The translations under genes were made by a program, and so were the position numbers. A DNA stretch of 62,133 bases. Source: an uncultured Methylococcaceae bacterium. Its GTDB lineage: Bacteria > Pseudomonadota > Gammaproteobacteria > Methylococcales > Methylomonadaceae. Position 1 is the first letter of the stretch; every line of letters starts with the position of its first letter. Positions 58,353 to 62,133 of this stretch are shown one piece after another. Where the stretch lies: NCBI GenBank assembly GCA_903859415.1, contig CAIOMN010000117.1, forward strand, positions 1-62,133, given 5' to 3'. The notes under the pieces were generated by a model that saw only the letters and a list, made by a program, of their open reading frames with translations, did no database searches and was not told the origin of the DNA.

Positions 58353-59560
58353 TGCAACAAAATTACGACTTAATCATTGTTGGTGGTGGGCTAGCTGGAA
58401 ATTGCCTGGCACTCTCTCTTAAAGACAGCGGCTTAAATATAGCTATTATTGAGGCCAATACCCGTGAACAACTAAAAACCGCTCATGCAGGCGATAGAGC
58501 CTTAGCTTTAGCCTCTGGCACGGTCATGATGCTGGATAAATTAAACAGTTGGCAAGGAATCAGTCACACCGCAACAGCAATAAAGCAGATTCATATTTCT
58601 GACCAGGGGCATTTTGGAAAAACCCGCTTATCAGCAGAAAAAGAACAGGTTGACGCTCTCGGTTATGTGATCACGGCCCGCGACATAGAAACGTATCTTG
58701 CAAGTCTTGTGACTGAAGCCGGTATAACGGTTATTTCTCCAGCCAGAGTCGTTGGCTTAATATCCAGTGATAAAGAAGTTTTTGTTAATTTAAAACAGGG
58801 GAATGAATCCATCAATCTAACGGCCAAATTACTGGTAGGTGCAGATGGTGGTTTTTCTTCGGTTCGAGAGTTACTTGATATACCTCAACATATCACCGAA
58901 TATGGTCAAACAGCGTTAGTGACTACTGTCACATCATCCCTTCCCCATAAAAACACTGCCTTTGAGCGCTTTACTTCATCAGGCCCTTTAGCTCTATTAC
59001 CCATTGAAAAAAATCAATGTGCCGTGGTCTGGACACGCACTACTGAAGATGCAGAAGCATTGATGCTGGGTAACGAGGCTAGTTTTTTAGCCGAATTACA
59101 AGACTGCTTTGGTTTTAAGTTAGGCGCCTTGAGTTTAACCGCACCTAGACGTGCATTTCCTCTATCTCTCATTCGTGCAGATAAAATGGTCTCTGGTCGT
59201 GCTGTTATTATTGGTAATGCAGCTCATCAATTGCATCCGGTTGCAGGACAAGGCTTTAACCTGGGTTTACGGGACGTAATACATTTGGCTGAAAGGCTAT
59301 TAGAGCAAATTGAACAGCAGAAAGACATTGGATCAAGTGAGTTTTTAAATGAGTACGCACACTCTCGTAAAAAAGATCATGATCGTACCATTGGCTTTAC
59401 TGATACGGTAGTGAAAATTTTCTCTACTGAATGGTTGGTGATGGCTGCAGCCAGAAACATTGGCCTGACTTTACTGGACCATATACCCAGTGCAAAATCT
59501 ATTTTAACTCGTCACGCTATGGGACTTGCAGATCTTACTAAACAAATAGCAAGCAAATAG
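58352..59560 (+). CDS. ubiH: 2-octaprenyl-6-methoxyphenol hydroxylase UbiH
   Basis: This 402-residue flavin monooxygenase acts in ubiquinone synthesis. It shows FAD motif DLIIVGGGLAGNCLALSLKDSGL, GDRALALASGT near residues 47-57, LVGADGGFSSVRELL (DG motif) and GNAAHQLHPVAGQGFNLGLRDV (GD-type FAD motif). The UbiH subtype is judged from ISDQGHFGKTRLSAE and from the pepP-ubiH order. The second hydroxylase gene, ubiI, which often follows, is not present. Confidence 0.93.
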   Translation: MQQNYDLIIVGGGLAGNCLALSLKDSGLNIAIIEANTREQLKTAHAGDRALALASGTVMMLDKLNSWQGISHTATAIKQIHISDQGHFGKTRLSAEKEQVDALGYVITARDIETYLASLVTEAGITVISPARVVGLISSDKEVFVNLKQGNESINLTAKLLVGADGGFSSVRELLDIPQHITEYGQTALVTTVTSSLPHKNTAFERFTSSGPLALLPIEKNQCAVVWTRTTEDAEALMLGNEASFLAELQDCFGFKLGALSLTAPRRAFPLSLIRADKMVSGRAVIIGNAAHQLHPVAGQGFNLGLRDVIHLAERLLEQIEQQKDIGSSEFLNEYAHSRKKDHDRTIGFTDTVVKIFSTEWLVMAAARNIGLTLLDHIPSAKSILTRHAMGLADLTKQIASK

Positions 59561-59693
59561 TGGAAACCTGTTCAATATATCTGTAGAGCAGAATAAGCCT
59601 TATACTTCCACCCTACAAATAAACTGCGCTGCTAGTAATAAAGCAAATACGTTGTTAGCAATGTATTTGATCTCATACCAAGCAATGGACCTT

Positions 59694-60041
59694 TTACTTT
59701 GATTTTGTTGCTTTAGCGGGTTCTGTTAAAACCTTTGCTTCTCCTGCAGCTTTAGGTTCAACAACCGCTGCAGGCTCTGCAACAGGCGTATCACTTAGTA
59801 GAATGTCTTTTTTGTTTTTATCCAATGTCTTTTGACCAATCCCTTTTACATTGGTCAAATCTTCAACCGCATTGAATGCGCCTTTCTCTGTTCTATATTT
59901 CACAATAGCATCTGCCTTTTTGATACCAATACCTGTTAAGGCATCGGCAATAGATTTGGCATCTGCAGAGTTAATATTAACCGGTGTTGCCATTACATTA
60001 GAAACAAATAGTAACAACATTAATAGCATTAAATTTTTCAT
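59694..60041 (-). CDS. Secreted ComEA-like helix-hairpin-helix protein
   Basis: This 115-residue protein has a signal peptide (about 1-18, ending VMA) and a tandem helix-hairpin-helix DNA-binding domain: VNINSADAKSIADALTGIG, KKADAIVKYRTEKGAF and LTNVKGIGQKTLDKNK. This is the ComEA fold that binds incoming DNA in the periplasm. The Pro/Ala/Lys-rich C-terminal tail (about 80-115) is probably disordered. The gene stands alone, and no other competence gene is near. Confidence 0.88.
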   Translation of the reverse strand: MKNLMLLMLLLFVSNVMATPVNINSADAKSIADALTGIGIKKADAIVKYRTEKGAFNAVEDLTNVKGIGQKTLDKNKKDILLSDTPVAEPAAVVEPKAAGEAKVLTEPAKATKSK

Positions 60042-60241
60042 GATTTTTCCTAAGATTAATTAAACTTCCCAAAACAATAGGGTTATCAAAAGTTAAATAA
60101 CACCATTGCTTATACATGAGTCTAGCCCTCTATGTAGAAAATACAAGGTATATCCACATTATTTATGCATTATTCGAATAATCCATGAATATTAACTCGT
60201 GTATGATCATTTTTGATATCAATAATTGTTAATTGCATTTT

Positions 60242-60284
60242 GAATTGTGCACAAATTGTGAAAGAATTGTGCACAATTGTAATT
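60242..60284. promoter_or_regulatory. Two GAATTGTGCACAA dyads 22 bp apart
   Basis: GAATTGTGCACAA occurs at 60242 and 60264. Each core TTGTGCACAA is a perfect 10-bp palindrome. Two identical dyads two turns apart, 60-100 bases before the VirK/YbjX gene, look like a tandem operator. The cognate regulator is unknown. Confidence 0.6.
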
Positions 60285-60341
60285 AGGTGTATCACCTGGT
60301 TCTTCAAAAACGAGTAATTATAGATAAATGGTAAGTTTCCT

Positions 60342-61361
60342 TTGAATGCAATAACAACAGCTATTTCGGATCAGTTATTTGACTACTCTGGCAATTTTAA
60401 AAAGCTTAGTCAATCTAACCCTTTTTTCAACTCTCAGTCGTTAGAATATACAGACCTTCCCTTGAAAGCTGATTTCTTGAGATTACTGGTTGAAATTGCT
60501 TATTATCGCTACCCGAACAACTTAAAACAAAGAACGAAACTTCTGATACGAAATTTAATCTGGTATAGAGAAACAGTTGAGTGGTACAGACAAATTTCCT
60601 GCTCTCCATTATTATCGACTTTGGTCATCAGTCATAAAGGGCTTATCGATAAACCATTCAAACGTTACCTTCGTCTTGGTTTTTCGGCAAAAGAGAGACT
60701 TAAAAACATATTAGACCACTACGCCATTTTTACTGATAGTTTTGACCCGTTATTTATTCATCAGGCTCTATTTGACAAAGGTATAAACCTTGGAAGAATT
60801 GAAACTAGCACTAAGGAAGTTTACGAATTAACATTATCCATCTCAGAAGATGAGTGCAAGGAAGGTGAATTAGCCATCAGTTTTCATAAACCCAATGAAG
60901 CCTATTTATCTATTGCCAGATTTAATCTTCTCTCTAACAATGGCGAAGTTAAGTTATTCATTTCAGCGATCCAGGGACCGAAAGGCGTTCAAAGTAAAAA
61001 AATGGTTCATGATGCCTGTAAATCTTTATATGGTTTAACCCCGAACAGGATAGTTATTGAGTCCTGCCTGGCTTTTGCCAGTTTTTTAAACATCAAACAA
61101 ATAGAGTTTGTTTCGGACAAAAATCAGGTTTTCAAAAATAAACATAATAAACACTTTAGTTATGATCACTTTTGCGAAGGTTTAGGTGGCAAATTAAACA
61201 GTAAAGAGGATTATCTTTTACCTCAGTTTATTAATCGAAAAAAGCGGGAAGACACGCCAAGTAAGCGAAGAGCCAAGTATCAGCATCAACATTCCATACT
61301 GGATAGCGTGTTTGTCAACGTATTAAACTATTTAAAAACCGAAACAAAAGTACTGCCTTGA
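60342..61361 (+). CDS. VirK/YbjX family protein (DUF535)
   Basis: This 339-residue soluble protein is of the VirK/YbjX (DUF535) family. Recognisable segments are LSISEDECKEGELAISF, the IQGPKGVQSKKMVHDACKSLYGLTPNRIVIE block (about 206-236) and a late basic KKREDTPSKRRAKYQ. Family members are linked to envelope stress and virulence in enterobacteria, and biochemical activity is unknown. The reading frame opens at a TTG (60342) with no obvious ribosome binding site, so the true start may differ. It converges on cmoB with four bases between. Confidence 0.83.
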   Translation: MNAITTAISDQLFDYSGNFKKLSQSNPFFNSQSLEYTDLPLKADFLRLLVEIAYYRYPNNLKQRTKLLIRNLIWYRETVEWYRQISCSPLLSTLVISHKGLIDKPFKRYLRLGFSAKERLKNILDHYAIFTDSFDPLFIHQALFDKGINLGRIETSTKEVYELTLSISEDECKEGELAISFHKPNEAYLSIARFNLLSNNGEVKLFISAIQGPKGVQSKKMVHDACKSLYGLTPNRIVIESCLAFASFLNIKQIEFVSDKNQVFKNKHNKHFSYDHFCEGLGGKLNSKEDYLLPQFINRKKREDTPSKRRAKYQHQHSILDSVFVNVLNYLKTETKVLP

Positions 61362-61365
61362 AACT

Positions 61366-62133
61366 TTAAGCCACATTGGCAATAAATATAGCACGCTTGG
61401 GAGCAGGAAGCCCTTCGCAAGTTAATAATGGATTTGCTTCATCCAAGAAATCTTTAAGTGAATGAAATTGCATCCATTCAGTGCTTTGTTGCTCCTCAAT
61501 ACTCGTCATAGTCACATCGACTAAACGAATATTTTTAAAACCACAACGTGTCATCCAACTCATTAACGTATCACAGGTTGGCAAAAACCAAACATTACGC
61601 ATCTTGGCATAACGCCCTTCTGGCACTAACACTTCGCCTAATCCACCATCAATGACCAAGGTTTCTAATACCAACTCACCGCCAGACTGCAAACAATCAC
61701 GCAATTCCATTAAATGATCAATCGGTGAGCGACGATGATAAAGCACCCCCATTGAAAAGACCGTATCAAACGCCTTTAAACCATAGGGCAACTCTTCTAT
61801 GCCTAAAGGCAGCACATACACAGGGGCCGCTCCGTATAGCTTTCTAATCACCTGAAACTGTAAAACATTCAGGATCATGGGATCAATACCAACCACCATT
61901 TTTGCATTTGCGCCCAGCATACGCCAACAATGATAGCCATTGCCGCAACCTACATCTAACACCAAGCGATTTTTCAAGGGTGCAATATGATCTTTTAAAC
62001 GATCCCATTTCCAATCTGACCGCCATTCGGTATTTATTTTAATACCAAATAAATCGTAAGGCCCTTTTCTCCAGGGATGCAACCCTTTAAGTTGCTTCTC
62101 AAGTAGAATTCGATCAGCATCTAATAAATCGAC
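61366..62133 (-). CDS. cmoB: tRNA U34 carboxymethyltransferase CmoB, 5' end outside window
   Basis: CmoB transfers a carboxymethyl group from carboxy-SAM to 5-hydroxyuridine 34 in tRNA. The frame runs off the right edge, leaving about 255 of the usual ~320 residues. The N-terminal part beginning [14 protein letters not shown] is in frame. Signatures: [24 protein letters not shown] motif [32 protein letters not shown] and C-terminal LPAPKRAIF. An internal TTG at 62082 is not the start. cmoA would be expected further right. Confidence 0.95.
   Translation of the reverse strand, partial: VDLLDADRILLEKQLKGLHPWRKGPYDLFGIKINTEWRSDWKWDRLKDHIAPLKNRLVLDVGCGNGYHCWRMLGANAKMVVGIDPMILNVLQFQVIRKLYGAAPVYVLPLGIEELPYGLKAFDTVFSMGVLYHRRSPIDHLMELRDCLQSGGELVLETLVIDGGLGEVLVPEGRYAKMRNVWFLPTCDTLMSWMTRCGFKNIRLVDVTMTSIEEQQSTEWMQFHSLKDFLDEANPLLTCEGLPAPKRAIFIANVA

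Overview
The window is a low-GC gammaproteobacterial chromosome segment. Several gene neighbourhoods point to this class: mlaFEDB-murA-hisGDC, petABC-sspAB, a full division and cell wall (dcw) cluster starting at mraZ, rsmI facing yraN-diaA-dolP, and zapA with 6S RNA facing ygfB-pepP-ubiH. A methylotroph or methanotroph of the Methylococcales is my best guess for the order. It rests on gene content and overall feel rather than a diagnostic marker, because no methane or methanol oxidation gene lies here.

Layout. 1-1.1 kb: a small accessory patch with a DUF4160/DUF2442 pair and an orphan HigA-type antitoxin. 1.2-16 kb, minus strand: tadA, guaA, guaB, sspB, sspA, the cytochrome bc1 genes petC/B/A, hisC, hisD, hisG, murA and the Mla phospholipid transport genes (mlaC is absent). 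16.1-20.4 kb: a YchJ-type SEC-C protein that appears to start at CTG, and a 1230-residue flavo-iron-sulfur oxidoreductase joining a GltD/NfnB-like half to a PyrK/NfnA-like half. 20.7-38.4 kb, minus strand: ftsZ back to mraZ, with murB and ddl fused into one 603-codon gene. A sigma70-like promoter and three 10-bp-spaced MraZ boxes lie in front of mraZ. 38.7-39.06 kb: RNase P RNA. 39.1-41.7 kb: rsmI, then yraN, diaA and dolP on the other strand.

41.8-55.6 kb is the accessory part. It holds an RsbW-like anti-sigma kinase next to the last ~47 codons of a PP2C/SpoIIE phosphatase, a heavy-metal RND pump gene with a PII-like gene but no partners, and a membrane-anchored receiver-like protein. It also holds a 920-bp non-coding stretch with eight exact-period 21-bp repeats, a second complete efflux operon (outer-membrane channel, adaptor, RND pump, PII-like), and an OprB-type porin. 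55.6-62.1 kb returns to conserved genes: 6S RNA, zapA, a zapB-like coiled coil, ygfB-pepP-ubiH, a ComEA-like helix-hairpin-helix protein, a VirK/YbjX protein, and the 3' part of cmoB running off the window.

The conserved blocks supply peptidoglycan precursors and the divisome, outer-membrane lipid upkeep, respiration, histidine and GMP synthesis, and tRNA modification. The accessory block supplies divalent metal efflux, apparently coupled to PII-like sensors. The items most worth a second look are the MurB-Ddl fusion, the NfnB-NfnA-like fusion, the 21-bp repeat array, the phosphatase remnant, the CTG start of ychJ, and the duplicated pump-PII pairs.
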